Positions 33,116-48,727 of a stretch of DNA of 64,000 nucleotides are shown here, piece after piece (the first letter of the stretch is position 1; the number at the start of each line of letters is the position of its first letter). The DNA is from Aspergillus flavus (taxonomy: Eukaryota > Ascomycota > Eurotiomycetes > Eurotiales > Aspergillaceae), in assembly GCF_009017415.1 (NCBI RefSeq), contig NC_092409.1:2232001-2296000 (forward strand), in the 5' to 3' direction. The notes below the pieces were generated by a model that was given only the letters and a program-made list of their open reading frames with translations, was not told the DNA's origin and did not search any database. The translations under genes and the position numbers were made by a program.

Positions 33116-33882
33116 ATGAAGCTGTACTATATCTCTGTCATACTCATGACATGTCTGAGCACTGCTCTTGCTCAAGGAATGGACGGCCTCCCAGACTGCG
33201 CGGTATTTATCCCCATGATTGAAACGTTTTTACCACTGCTCCTTGTTAAGCCCCTTTTACTGAGACCGACCCAAGATTGTCTGCTGATAGAATCCACAAC
33301 AGAAAGATTGTGCCACTGGCTCCATTCCCAAGCAGTGCCAGACTATCGATGTTGCTTGTATCTGCGGTGACAAAAGCTTTATCAATAGTATATCTTGTTG
33401 CGTCGCCAATAAGTGCTCAAAGGACCAACAAGATGGTAAGTCTTGATCTGCTGTCTTTTCCTGACACTGCCAATACAGAATCAGACGTACAAGGGGATTT
33501 TCTCTTGCTAACATGGTCTCGCGCAGCCGTTCTCAAATTCGCAAGCCAGCTCTGCAGTGGCGCCGGTGTAAATGACCTCCCCAAGAGTGCCAGCTGCGCC
33601 GAGGGAGGTTCGAGCGCTACCGAGACATCCTCCGATTCTTCTGTCTCCAGCAAGTCGACTACTGCGAAGAGCACGGCTACGGATGAACCGGCTACAACTA
33701 CTTCGGGTTCTTCCGACAGTTCTGCATCACCAACCGCTTCCAAATCTGACAGCAACACTAAGACCTCATCCACCTCAGCCTCGTCGCCTACAACCAGTAC
33801 TGGCGGAGCTGCCCTTGTACAAGGCAAGGACACTAGCCTCCTTGCTGCTATCGGTACGGCGATCCTCGCATTCCTTGCGTAG
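33116..33882 (+). CDS. GPI-anchored CFEM-domain cell-surface protein
   Basis: Three exons, 33116-33202, 33303-33435 and 33527-33882, give 191 aa. A signal peptide (residues 1-19) precedes the CFEM domain, whose cysteines appear as PDC, KDC, KQC, VAC, IC, SCC and KC, making eight. A Ser/Thr-rich linker follows from about residue 95 to 165 and would be heavily O-glycosylated. The hydrophobic C-terminus ([15 protein letters not shown]) with preceding small residues fits a GPI-attachment signal. CFEM GPI proteins take part in wall stability, haem/iron scavenging or host contact; which applies is unknown. Both introns are short. Reading through intron 1 shifts the frame and hides the CFEM, so exon joining matters. 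Confidence 0.9.
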
Positions 33883-34193
33883 GGAAGTGAGACGCGGGCC
33901 GCCTCTTTCCGGGTACACTGAATGGCAGAGGAATCTGACTGCATAAAGACAAGTCGGGAAGTCAAGCAGAGAGCCAGGGTCTTATCTACATCCAAGACAC
34001 CTGGCGAACAATTGTCTGATTCGTATTTAATATGCTCTACTAAGTCCACATGCTAGTGATCTTCAGCGTCCACCCATGTGAGCGCACTGATGAAGTCGAA
34101 TGGAATGTGCATGTTTGTTGCGATTGCTCTCGTTCTCTTTGTAGTAACAAGTTCAATTTAGGTACTCTAACACTTTCGCACAATTGAAGGAGA
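33883..34193. other. Convergent intergenic region
   Basis: 3' flank of the CFEM gene and of the Ilm1 gene. No additional feature. Confidence 0.5.
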
Positions 34194-34966
34194 CTACGAC
34201 AATTGTTGCTCTTCTTCTGCGAATCGAACCGCGATCTCATGTCGTTCTTCGCGGAGAGTAAGGAAAATCTACAACATTTAGTTAGAGCTGAAGAACAAAG
34301 TAAAATGCAGAAGGGCTCATGGAACTCACCCAAAGCCAAAACATCATTTCCATAAAGCCATACGTGAATACCACTCTGTTTTTCAACTGATTCAGGCCAG
34401 AGGCGGACTCTTGGCCATACCCATCAACTGTATGGCGAACATCCACGCCCCAATCCGATGGCTTACTCTGGTATATAAAGAAAGATACAGCAAAAAAAAG
34501 GCAAAAGCGTGAAGCAGAGAGGAGCGTCCAAATATCCGTGTAAAGCGAGGCGAGACGTGCTAAGAATGGATTCGTTCGCATAGCTCCTGCGATGGACGTG
34601 GGGGCTGCGGACCGAGCGATTTCTGCCATTGCAATGATTTCATTGATTCGGGGGACCTTTGTGACGAGGATAAGGTCGACGAGGGCATCCGCTACAAGGA
34701 GGATACCACATAGCGCGAAGGGTGATTGAGGACGCGAAAGGGATGGCGCGGCATCCTGAAGGAAATGGCTTGTCAACCTCCGACAAGGAGAATAATTCTT
34801 AGAGATTGGGCATATAGCTTATTCTTACTATTTGTAAGGTCTCCCCTAGCATGAAAACCACATCGGAGTCCGTGATGACTTCAGGTGACCTGGTGAGGTA
34901 GACGGCGAGGATGAACAGAAACAAGGCATGTGCCTGAATCAGCGTTTTAGATGATAATAGACCCAT
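34194..34966 (-). CDS. ilm1: Ilm1 family (increased loss of mitochondrial DNA) membrane protein
   Basis: Three exons, 34966-34829, 34755-34330 and 34268-34194, give 212 aa. It starts MGLLSSKTLIQAHALFLF with a first hydrophobic helix. After LGETLQIDAAPSLSRPQSPFALCG come further helices (GILLVADALVDLILVTKV; LLSASRFCLFFAVSFFIYQ; FTYGFMEMMFWLWIFLTLR). The acidic tail ends RFAEEEQQLS. This pattern matches fungal Ilm1 proteins, small ER membrane proteins named for a yeast mtDNA-loss phenotype; the molecular role is not known. Splice phases are zero at both junctions. The last exon of 75 bases completes the tail. Confidence 0.87.
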
Positions 34967-35368
34967 CTTGTTGTCTGTGGGACAGGTTGAAGGATGCGTA
35001 GAACAAAACAGATTGCTGTAATTGGAAATAGTGATGTTGGTGTCTGAATGTTACCTCCGCATGTTCAGTGATATTCAAGGTGAGGTCAAGTCGAGACCCA
35101 TAAAGCTGCTATGATTAAACCGGAGTTATTTATTATTAATTTTCTCTCCCTTTCGAACCAAGCAAATCGTGTGGGGTTAATTGGGCGGCAGCTGTTAACT
35201 CCGATAGTGTCCGCCCACCAAATGAGAAATCGAGATTAAGAAGATGACTGATGGCAGGATAACTTGACAAAGTATCTCTGACGCATATCACGGACAACTT
35301 TCATATTATCTGCGCAAACTTCATGGTCAGTGCCCTGGTTAATAACCCATACCTTCACCACCGTTACC
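34967..35368. other. Divergent promoter region (Ilm1 / GGTase-I beta)
   Basis: About 400 bases between opposite starts. No gene or obvious repeat. Confidence 0.5.
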
Positions 35369-36910
35369 ATGACCGAGGCCGTTTTTCAGAAGGAACGTCA
35401 TATCAAGTATTTCCTACGATGCCTCAAGACGTTTTTACCGAGCTTATATACCTCCAATGACTCGAACCGCGTCCTCCTCGCTTACTTCACCGTTGCAGGC
35501 CTAGATCTCCTAGGCGAATTATATAACAAAACCACTTCCGAAGAGCGGCAAGGGTATGTCGAGTGGATTTATCATTGCCAAGTGCCCTCCGGGGGCTTTC
35601 GGGGATTCACAGGGACCGACTTTGGGTCAGAACGGCGAACACCGGAAAATGAAGCTTGGGACCCGGCCAACATTCCCTCGACATTCTTCGCATTGGTGAT
35701 ACTGTTGATCTTGGGTGATGATTTGTCACGGGTAAAGCGGACTGAGTGTCTACAATGGCTCTCCAAAATGCAGCGCGAAAACGGGAGCTTTGGCGAAGTC
35801 CTCGGCACAGAAGGGAAGATTGAAGGCGGCGGCGACTTACGATTTTGCTGTTTCGGTGCCGGTACGCGATATATACTGAGAGGGAAATGTGGGGATGGCC
35901 TTGAGGGTATTATGGATATAGACGTGGATAAGCTGGTTGCATTTATAGAGGCTTGTCAGGTAAGAATTGCCCCTCTTGCACTTTCTGCCACCTCTGTAGA
36001 TTATGAGTCGGCTAAGGAACACTCTAGGCATACGACGGCGGCATAGGGGAGGGGCCCTTCTGTGAATCCCACTGTATGTCCAGTTTGCCATATCCCACTA
36101 CGCAACGACTATCCTTTGTATATGCCGTCCTTCTAACTTTCGAGTCGCAGCTGGTCACACCTATTGCGCTATTGGTGCTCTAACATTCTTGGATCGTCTT
36201 TCGAAGAACCATAAGCCGATCGCGCTGCTTTCGCCCAAAACTGGGCCCTTCGAGTCTTTGGTCAGATGGCTTGTTACACGACAAACATGTGAGCTCGGCG
36301 ACGATGAGGAAGAATCTGACGAGGAAGATGGCCACGGCGTAGATGAAATTGGACCTCTATCAGCGACAGTTGAGGAGCCCAATTTAGACACGAAAGTCGA
36401 TCAGCTCCCCGTTGTACCGCCGGAAACAGAGGATTCATTGCGATGGGCAGGATTCAACGGACGGTGTAACAAATACGCCGATACTTGCTATTCTTTTTGG
36501 AATACTGCATCTCTGAATGTGAGACTTCGCCTCGACAAACGTAAAATGAGTATCAAGCTGATAGTGAAGGAACAGATGATGAATAGGCTAACTTTGGTGG
36601 ATGCGACACGGAATCGGCGATACCTCTTAGAGAAAACGCAGCATATCGTTGGTGGATTCGGAAAGGGCGTGGGAGAGCCACCAGGTGAGTCTAGCGTTTG
36701 CTCTTGGACTTTTCTCTTTTCCTCTTTTTACTCTTTTTGTAGTTTAGCTAATTAGTACGCACAGATCTGCTGCACTCTTATTTCGGATTGGTATCGCTCG
36801 CATTTCAAGGGGAACCGGGCCTTGAAAGTGTCGACCCAGCACTTTGTGCAAGTCAACGCGCAGTTCGACATCTACATTCCCTACCCTGGTGGCAGGAGAC
36901 GAAAAGGTGA
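35369..36910 (+). CDS. cdc43: Geranylgeranyltransferase type I beta subunit (Cdc43 type)
   Basis: Five exons, 35369-35959, 36028-36073, 36151-36518, 36576-36684 and 36765-36910, give 419 aa. Prenyltransferase beta-repeat motifs are present: IYHCQVPSGGFRGF, AYDGGIGEG and IVGGFGKGVGEPPD. The Zn-binding signature is NKYADTCYSFW (Asp and Cys ligands). A late His in LLHSYFGLVSLAF would be the third ligand. The enzyme attaches geranylgeranyl to CaaL proteins such as Rho GTPases, with the shared alpha subunit Ram2. An acidic insert (DDEEESDEEDG) near residues 250-265 is longer than in yeast. The start uses the ATG at 35369; an upstream frame starts with GTG. Confidence 0.9.
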
Positions 36911-37299
36911 TGACGGTTAGCAATCAAGTCGCAGTTCGACAGCGTAAACAAACAACTTCCATGCCATATACCCCAACCGTCCTACGATTGACAATTATGA
37001 TATTCAGTAGATTCGCCAGATGCATGACTATAAAACAATGTTATGCAATCGTCATACGATCAATTCCAGGTACATCTGGTTCATTCCAAGGGGGGAAAGT
37101 AATCTGGTGGACTGTAGTTTAAATGAAACGCTCCTCGCTAAGCTCAACACGGGCTGGTGAATGGCGCTAGAGAGGACTAGTGCGGTATGTCATAATTAAT
37201 TTCTTTTCTATATTTATTTATGTGATTCAGGGGTTAACACTAGATGAGATAGCCAGCCCGCCTGAAGAGTGAAGGAATATGATTCTTGGAATAAATAGC

Positions 37300-37331
<32 letters not shown>

Positions 37332-38528
37332 GAAGAAGAAGAAAAAGAGTAAAAGTCCTGCATTGAGATCTCCTCGTATTGATTGTTGTTTGTTTGGATT
37401 GGAGTGCGGCCTGGAAGGACATGTGACATGATCCCTCGCATGAGAAATCAAAGTTCGGTCGGAAAAGAAGCATAATAAAGAATCAAAGTCAAAAAGAAAA
37501 GCAAAGAAAATCGAATGAAATAGCACTACGGGCATTGATCCCTACGCTATGACGAACTAAAAGCAGGTTTATACTTTCCAATGACAAGAAACGGCCCACG
37601 TTTTTCACCTCAACTAATGGAGAAAATCATACGGAGTAATAAAGTCCAAGAAACGAAGGAATAGTTTTCCATCGGCTTTGAACGAGCTAATTAACGGCTC
37701 GACTGCTTATGCAATGTCCTGTTGGCTGTCGTCAGAGCCTTTCCTTACTTCATCCCATACTAATTGTCCTCTCCTGTCGCGTACCACACCACTCTTATAT
37801 ACACACACACATATTTGCTTGTTTGATTGACAATTAAGCCCATTGGAAGTTTGCTTGGCTGCATTTCACCATTACTTGCTCTCTTTTTTCTCCCTCCCTC
37901 TTTCTCAGGGACCCCTCTCTCGCTCCGATCCTTTCGTTTCTTATCCTTCGCAAGTCCGTTACTTTGATGGTATGCTTGCTTTTTTCCCTTTTTTTCCCCC
38001 TACTTTCCCCCCCTCCGCTTTTCTCAGTAGTACTCCAGAGCACTTCTAGGCGATATTTATTTTGCTGGATACAATTCCATAACAGACTAACATTGTATGA
38101 TTTTGTCCTAGCTGATCGTCTCCCCGGCTGCGGCTCGACCCCTTCTCCTTCCGTTCTGATATTGCGGTCCACTCCTCCGCGGCTTCCACCAGCTACGCCG
38201 TCCTACACTCTCTTTGACCAAGAACTCGGGGATAAGCTCCATTACCTGTCGATATTTCGCCCTGGATATATTACAACTCTCGCTTGATACTACTCCGTCT
38301 GCCCTCGAGCTGTATCGGGTGGCTTGCTCCTTGATTCTTAGCCTCCGCATCACGCTGCAGCCTACGTCTCGATCCCTCTCTACTCAGACAACCGTTCTTA
38401 ATGCGCTGGGTCCTTTGAATGGCAGCCACACACGAACTACAATCGCCTGAAAACACCATACAAGGTTCAAGAAGCGCATTTTTCGTCTCCGCGGTGTATT
38501 ATAGAACAGGCGGGGATTATCTTAACAC
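36911..38528. other. Long intergenic region / kinase leader
   Basis: About 1.6 kb without a supportable gene. It has a 28-base poly-A at 37304-37331 followed by GAA units, and strong pyrimidine tracts at 37870-38020 that look like the transcription-start/5' leader zone of the kinase. Confidence 0.55.
37304..37331. repeat. Poly-A run, 28 bases
   Basis: Twenty-eight uninterrupted A, then AGAAGAAG units. Confidence 0.95.
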
Positions 38529-41500
38529 ATGCCGCCTCCCAGGACGAGAGCGGAGGTTCAAGCCCAAAAACAAAAGGAGAAGGTTCGTTGTTTTTAACCT
38601 ACCAGATCGGTAGCATCATTGTAGTTATCGCCCATGCGGATCGTCTCCTGTTCTTTTGCTGCAGATCCGTATTTCCTTCATCATGCTTGTGTCCAAACAT
38701 TGTTTACTACTGGTCCCATCAATCTTATATCTTACACGAAGCCTAGCTAACTACTAACTACACTACAGCTCGCCCAATCCTACCATGATCTACTCGAGTA
38801 AGCGCCTCCTTTTTCTCATTCCCCTCTACTACAGTCAGACATATGCTTACTCACGACCTCTTCTTTGTCAGGGAATTCTCCTCAAAGGATCTTCGGAGTG
38901 TAGGGAACTATACCCTCGGAAGGCTAATTGGGAAAGGTTCTTTCGGCAAGGTTTACCTTGCGTCCCATAAGCTCACTAATGGTTCCAAGGTATAACTGCA
39001 CAACATACCTTGCACTTCAATGAGGTTATTGACTGATTTAATTGGGAATAGGTTGTGCTCAAGTCCTCAAGTAGGGAGGATACGAATCTGCCGCGTGAAA
39101 TTCATCATCATCGCCAGTTTTTACATCCTCACATTGCCCGCCTCTACGAAGTTCTCGTAACAGAAAAGCTGGTATGGCTGGTGCTGGAATATTGTCCAGG
39201 TATGGGGCGTATATCAGTGTATCCACCACCCCACTGCTGACAGGCGCCGCTAGGTGATGAACTTTATAACTACCTTCTTCGTCATGGCCCACTACCTGTC
39301 GATAAAGTCAAGAGGATTTTCACCCAGCTTGTTGGTGCCGTGGCCTATGTTCACAGCAAGTCTTGTGTCCATCGGGACCTAAAACTGGAGAATATATTAC
39401 TAGACAAACATGAGAATGTCAAACTATGCGATTTCGGGTTCACCCGGGAGTATGAGGGGAAAGCAAGCTACCTGCAAACATTCTGTGGTACGATATGTTA
39501 TAGTGCCCCAGAGATGTTGAAGGGTGAGAAGTATGCAGGTGAAAAGGTCGACGTGTGGAGCTTGGGCATCATTTTATATGCTCTCCTCGCTGGGGAGCTC
39601 CCTTTCGACGAGGACGACGACCAAGTTACCAAGACTCGGATCCTTACGGAGGATCCTGCTTACAATGATAGATTTCCGGATGATGCAAAAACTCTCATAA
39701 ACTTGCTCTTATCAAAGCGCCCTCTGATTCGGCCGAGCCTAGACGAAATTTTGGCACACCCGTTCCTTGCCGAACACGCTCCGGAACAATTGGCAATATT
39801 GAAAATTCCACGACCTGCCCCTTTCACTACACCTCTAGAGAAGACAACCTTGCAGCGGATGAAAAGTGCTGGCGTCAACATTGATGAGGTGGTCGACAGC
39901 GTCCTTGCTCAGCGATGTGACCCACTCGCCGGTTGGTGGGCATTACTGATCGAGAAAGAACAACGGAAGGAGCAAAAACGAGAACGTAAGCGAAGGGAAC
40001 GAGACGCCGAGGCGAAGAATATTCGTCGCTTGAGTGCGGCCAGCAGCCGGCTAGAGAAAATTTCAGCCGCCCTTGTCGAGGTTGATGAGGAGGGACATGC
40101 CTCTCTGAATGCGCCTCTCCAGGAGCGCGGTCGCAGGGATCGACGGAGCTTACCTTCACAGTTTGCTGTGCCTGAGCTGCCTAGTCTACCAGAGCCAGTT
40201 CCCATCCAATCTCCAACTTCCAGCAACCCACCTCCACCCGTTGACAAAGACTCTGTTCGGTCTGCTAGTTCTACCCGACACCGCCCATTACCGCCTCCCA
40301 AAGATAGAAGACGCTCAAGCAGGCCAAGTACATTGCATGTAAGCGCGTCTCAGCCCGAGCTAGCCCAACATAATGGAATCTTCAGGCGTCGCACTGGGCG
40401 CCGTCAATATCCAATCCTCAGTCAACTGGCGTCCCTCAAACATTGGTTCGTCGAGTCTACGAAGAGAGCCAAGTCCCCCCACAGCAAAGCTGCTGGTGCA
40501 CAAGGGACCCATCGCAAGTTTCTTTCAGACAAGCTAAGCCCATCCAAAGGGCAGGATACTGGGAAGAAATCTGCGCAGTCTTCTTCGGCTGTCCCTGCAA
40601 CGGGTGAGTTGTCGACACCGACGCAAATAAAACGCGCTTCCAATGCTAGCAGCCTGGCCCGCAGTAGTGCTTCCTATCCCAATCATCGTCACTCTTATCC
40701 TCGCCAGACTCGACCTTTAAGCACCAATGCAAGCCACCGGAACTCCTTGTCTCCCTCTCCAATCACGCCTAGGGGTTCCTACAGGCGATCTTCTGCTGGT
40801 CTGCGAGGCCGCAAGTCAACCTCATCTTCGATTTCCTCAATTCGTAGCATCCACCATACTCACACCCATTCAAAAGCGTCATCTGTTTCGTCAAACAGTA
40901 TCGGCTCAACATCAACCCCGACAGCTCGGGCCTCCAGATCACCCCATTCCTCCGTCAAAGTTCTCCCCACTACGCCCAGCGCCTCGTCCCGTTTCCCCAG
41001 CAATATCCGCTTGGTTCGAGGCGTGAATAATGGGTACCACGAGGTGGATGATCCCAATGGTAGAATGACTTCAATATTCAACGAATCGGCACCTGCGCCC
41101 TTACTGTATTCACCATCGTCAAGTCTTGTGTTTGCACGCCGCAAACGATCTGCGTTTAAGGGGCCTATGGTCCACACCACAAATCTCATGGTATCTGGCG
41201 GCATGGCTGCCCCGGAGTTTCCCCGTAGTGGTGTTGCCGTCGCGGAGACCTCAAGCGCAGCTCGACCTGTGGCGCGAAAGAGCCAAATCATAGAAGAAGA
41301 CATAGAAGAAGATGAAGATATCGAAGAAGTCGACGCATTTACAGGAACGGAAGAGGAGCCTGGGTCGCCCACTGAAATGAAGACCGATGAACACACAGGG
41401 TCGGAGTATGCTAGTGACTTGTCTGGGCGAAGCTCTAAGCCAGTTCTTGCCCCAGCTCCTGACCTTGACACCAGTCCATTGCGTCCGCCACGCTCGTCTT

Positions 41501-41580
41501 CACTCAAGGCGTCAAAGTTGAAGGCAGCAGCTGGCAATTCTCCGAGATCAGTGCGTTCCGGGAAGAGAGCTATGACATAA
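38529..41580 (+). CDS. Ser/Thr protein kinase, CAMK-like, with long disordered C-terminus
   Basis: Five exons, 38529-38582, 38769-38797, 38872-38989, 39052-39199 and 39254-41580, give 891 aa. Kinase motifs in order: glycine loop GRLIGKGSFGKVYLA, VVLK lysine at about residue 71, HRDLKLEN with catalytic Asp at about 158, CDFG with Asp at about 176, and SAPEML. The domain ends near residue 275. A basic coiled segment (EKEQRKEQKRERKRRERDAEAK) follows, then about 500 low-complexity Ser/Pro/Arg residues and an acidic patch (EEDIEEDEDIEEVDA). The kinase core resembles the Kin4/Hsl1/AMPK-related branch. The exact orthologue and targets are uncertain. Start MPPPRTRAEVQAQKQKEK is spliced through a 29-base exon; both the start and this exon are inferred. 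Confidence 0.88.
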
Positions 41581-42489
41581 TATTAAGGGTTGGAGGCATC
41601 GACTACCACTCCTTTCATTCTATCGGTTGGCATTTTCGGTTTCTTTCTTGTTTTACAATTTATCTTATACCCCTGCGGCTATGCGGCGCTAGTTTCTTTG
41701 GACAATGTTCTTGGGCATCTCTGGTCTGGGTAAAAGGTGATGGATTTGAATGCTTTCGTCTCTGTGGCTTCCCACGACTCTCTTTCTCTTTCCCTATATT
41801 TCATCTGTCCGTCCCTTTCACTTCCTTCCCATTCTGGGTTTCCTTCTTATAATTCAAGTTTACATTGCCATATTAAGCACGTCCATCCCTTCACATCGTG
41901 ATCTCCTTTCTGTGTATCTTGTTTTGCATTATCATCCTTCGTCAGCCGTGATTAATGTCTGCTGAGTTTAATTTGCCAGTCCTCGTAGGACTGGCGTGCT
42001 TTGAGATATCCCCTATAACCTACGCAATTATTCTTTCTTCTCATTTCTTTTCCTTTACCATGTCGTTGCTTCGGAGTAACGTGCCCCAAGGCTGGATCTC
42101 GGTTGGCACGGGGAATGGCATTCATTCAGTGATCAATGCGTTATTGTTCGAATAGACCTGTCATTCATCGTTGACTCCTCGCTTTACTGTGTGTCCGTCT
42201 TATTTGCATATAAATAGAGTAGACGTTAAGCATTTATCTTGCTTCATATGTTGAAGGCCTACCATTTCCATGAGCTCAAGGTTCTGTGGAATACATGTAG
42301 AAGGGAGGGGAGATTGATTAAGTCGCGGTGTATCGAAATGCTCGACAATGGGCTCTACACCTCTTAAGCATACGCTTTTAATATAGTTTGCTTAGCTCTG
42401 TTTACAATCTGGTTCTACTTTCAAGGGTTCTGATATATACTTATTATAAGACCATTTTAAGTGAGGAAGGAGTAAAGTAACATTCGAAA
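41581..42489. other. Convergent intergenic region
   Basis: About 900 bases between kinase and sugar transporter 3' ends. T-rich 3'-UTR-like sequence, no gene. Confidence 0.5.
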
Positions 42490-44243
42490 TCACCTTACCA
42501 CAACCTCCTTTGACCGACCCATGGCCCCAATCTCGACATCCTCCTTAGGAACACCACCCCCTGCTTGAAGTCCGACATCGCTTTCCCCGGTCTTATCAAC
42601 CGTATCCCGGTACGCAGGAACAAAATTTACCGCCACGGCATACGTCCATGCGACGATCATGAACATAGTCGGCACAATCATGGCAAATCCAGTGTTATTC
42701 CGCATATCAGCTACATGCCCCAGGATCGGGGCCACGACGGCACCACCGCTAACACCGGCGACGATGAACCCAGAGCCACGCTTATAGTGGCGACCAAGGC
42801 CGCGAATACCCAGGGCGACGATTGTAGGGAAACAGACAGATTCAAAGAACAGAGTGAGGAAGAGCATTGCTTCAATTTGAGATTTGTTAGTCCATGCAGC
42901 ATGACAAAGATGGTCTATGGCAATGGCACTGGGGAGCTACGTACCTAGGCCGGTCTTGTATCCTTGAGTGGTTGACGCTGCTATGAATGCCACGGTGCAG
43001 GAGAGATAGACTAGGAATACCCAACGAGCCTTGACATATCTCATGAAGAAAGCACCTATGAACCGGCCGACGGCAAAGGCTCCTTGGGCGCCGGCCAGGT
43101 ACTTAGATGCGGTGGAATCCCCGGTACCGGGCCACGTTTCGGTCACATAGTTGATGAAGTACCCGGCGATAGCCACTATGTGTTTTAGTTATGTTATATT
43201 AGTTCATGTCGTTTGAGTGAGATACAGTAAGTTCTGCGAGAAAGAGAGCAAACGATCTACTTACCTTGGGCACCGGTATAGGTGAACTGCGCTAGAGTGG
43301 CATGGAACAGTTTGTATTGTTTCCGGAAAGGCTGTTCCTGCTCGCCAGCATGGGTGGAGGCAACCTGGGACGCCATGTCCTCATCTGTAACTTCAGGGAT
43401 GTTTGAAACGAAAAAAACCCCGGCAAGGATAAACACAAAGATGCCGATGGCAAGGTACACCCATTGGACACTTTTGAGGGCATCTACATCGTCGCTAGTA
43501 TCGGCGAAGAACACGTACGATGCTAAAGCCGGGGCGACGCAAGTTCCGATTCCATTGAAAGCTTGTGCGAGGTTGATTCGAATCTCTGCATACTTTGGTG
43601 GACCACAGACTGCACAATAGGTTTAGTGAGTGTGGCCTTGCTTAAGTGTGCACCCCTCCAAGATGAGAACCTCGACGTACGTACCGGCAAGATATGGGTT
43701 GGCTGCTGTCTCGAGAGATCCTAAGCCCGAGCCAATGACGAGAGTTGCAGCGCAGAACCCTCCAAATGAGCGATTTAGGCCCGCTGGCCACATGCAGAGG
43801 GCGCCGATGCCGTAGAGAACCAATCCCATAATGAACACGGACTTGTATCCAAAATGACGCAACATATAATTCGCATATCCTAAGGATGCCAGCGGATAGG
43901 CCCTAGTCTCATGAACACGATATCCTATTCGAACTTTTATGCGACATACCCAAAATACGCAGCCTGAAGACCAGCAGAACGCGTCCGAGTGATGCCTAGG
44001 GTGATCTGGAAGTGCTTATTGAGTGTATCCAGCAGCCCATAGGCGAACCCCTAACAGACCTTAGCAAGCAGAAACGGTATTTGCACGACAACAGCACTGC
44101 AAACCCACCCATAAAAAGAAAAGAATAGTGACGAGACACAAGGGCCACAGACTTTGGCGTAAGGTGAGGGTTGCCGCCGAGGTTGTCTTTCTATTGTCGA
44201 CTTTAAACCCAGATCGGGTCTGCAGGAAATGTAACAACCCCAT
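42490..44243 (-). CDS. FucP / glucose-galactose type MFS sugar transporter
   Basis: Six exons, 44243-44109, 44050-43950, 43902-43685, 43609-43265, 43175-42945 and 42869-42490, give 469 aa. Twelve hydrophobic segments are seen. The blocks LFFLWGFAYGLLDTLNKHFQ, SGLGSLETAANPYLAVCGPP, RINLAQAFNGIGT and GRFIGAFFMRYVKARW are hallmarks of the fucose:H+ / glucose-galactose permease branch, which differs from the common fungal hexose (STL/HXT) carriers. Likely substrate is L-fucose, galactose or a related sugar. It could complement the galactose-releasing GH35 enzyme elsewhere in the window, but they are 17 kb apart. A charged tail ends EIGAMGRSKEVVVR. Confidence 0.9.
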
Positions 44244-45455
44244 TGTTGCAGATTAAGAAGCGGTACTCTTCAGGGTGTAGAATAGTTCAACCCAAGATAT
44301 AGGATAGTGGTGAAGACACCCTGGACGTGCAGTCCGGGGTTGCAGGCACAGACCTCATCCAATGGTACCATCTCGACATATTCAACCTCGCTAAGGTCGT
44401 AGCTCGAGTCATTCCTGGTAAAAAGGCCGCGAAGAGGGGGGAATGTGGTAGCCCTCATTGGGGGTAGTGATAAGGTGATCCATCCCCAGACCTTCACCCC
44501 CGCAGAAGACCCCATCCAGTCGGGGTTAAAGATCGCCGTGTGAGTCCACCACTACTAGCACGAGAAGGCCATGTTATTATAAAGGAACGGAACTTTGGTT
44601 CAAAAATCCTACGAAACATTCGCTGATGGCTCTTGGCATGAAACCTTCGAGTCAGGGTTTCATTTTCAATTCCCCGCATGGCTTTGCCTTCTCAGGAAAT
44701 GGCTATGGTAATTCGCCCACGAACTCATTTAATCCGTCCGTCAATTAGTCTAAACTAAGCCGGCATCGTCATTGATAATTTAGGTAAGGAAACGCTCTGC
44801 ATTGCCTAGGTTCTACTATGAGAAGAAGCGTCTTCGAGCGTAGACTAGGGCGTTCCCCGATGTCCCCGAAGGGGATTGAGGAGCGAATGAATTAAGTGGG
44901 TAGTTAAAAGTTTAGCAGGTGCCCTGTCGGTAGTGTATCTGAAGGTCATGTCTTTAGTACGAAGTAGCACGTCGCTCTCTTTTATACCGAAAGAGAGAGA
45001 CCGTATGGCTTGCCGCTAGGAATGCGACGATCCCCCTCACTGTCTCGTGAAAGGTTGGTATTCTGTCTACACATCGAAGAATTCGAGAACCAAGTCACGG
45101 AAAATGCAACGTAACTCGGCTCTGTCACACTAGCTAGGGCTAGTCATTTCGTGTATGAGATTATTTAATTTAGTAGCGAGGGGAAGGGATAGGTGGAAAT
45201 GAAGGAAGAAAAAAAAAAAAAAAAAAGAAGTCCTTATTCTTTGCAACTGGAGTAAAATGGACTGACGACCCAGAGGACGTAGCTTTGATACTCCTGGTTA
45301 CTAAATTCATTTCTTCATTGCTCTCTACCATGGAGAACATCTAACACGTTTCATACATGTCATGAGTGTCCAAGAAAAGAAAATGAAAACAACGACTCAA
45401 AGGGTCCATATCTATATCTATCGTACCACCCACTCAACCTCCCACCCTGCAACAT
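44244..45455. other. Intergenic upstream of sugar transporter
   Basis: About 1.2 kb. An 81-codon minus-strand frame at 44270-44515 was judged non-coding. Poly-A of 18 at 45209-45226. Confidence 0.5.

Positions 45456-48727
<3,272 letters not shown>

Noticed and set aside
44270..44515. Minus-strand frame upstream of the sugar transporter
   Set aside because: It starts within the probable promoter or leader and shows no recognisable domain.
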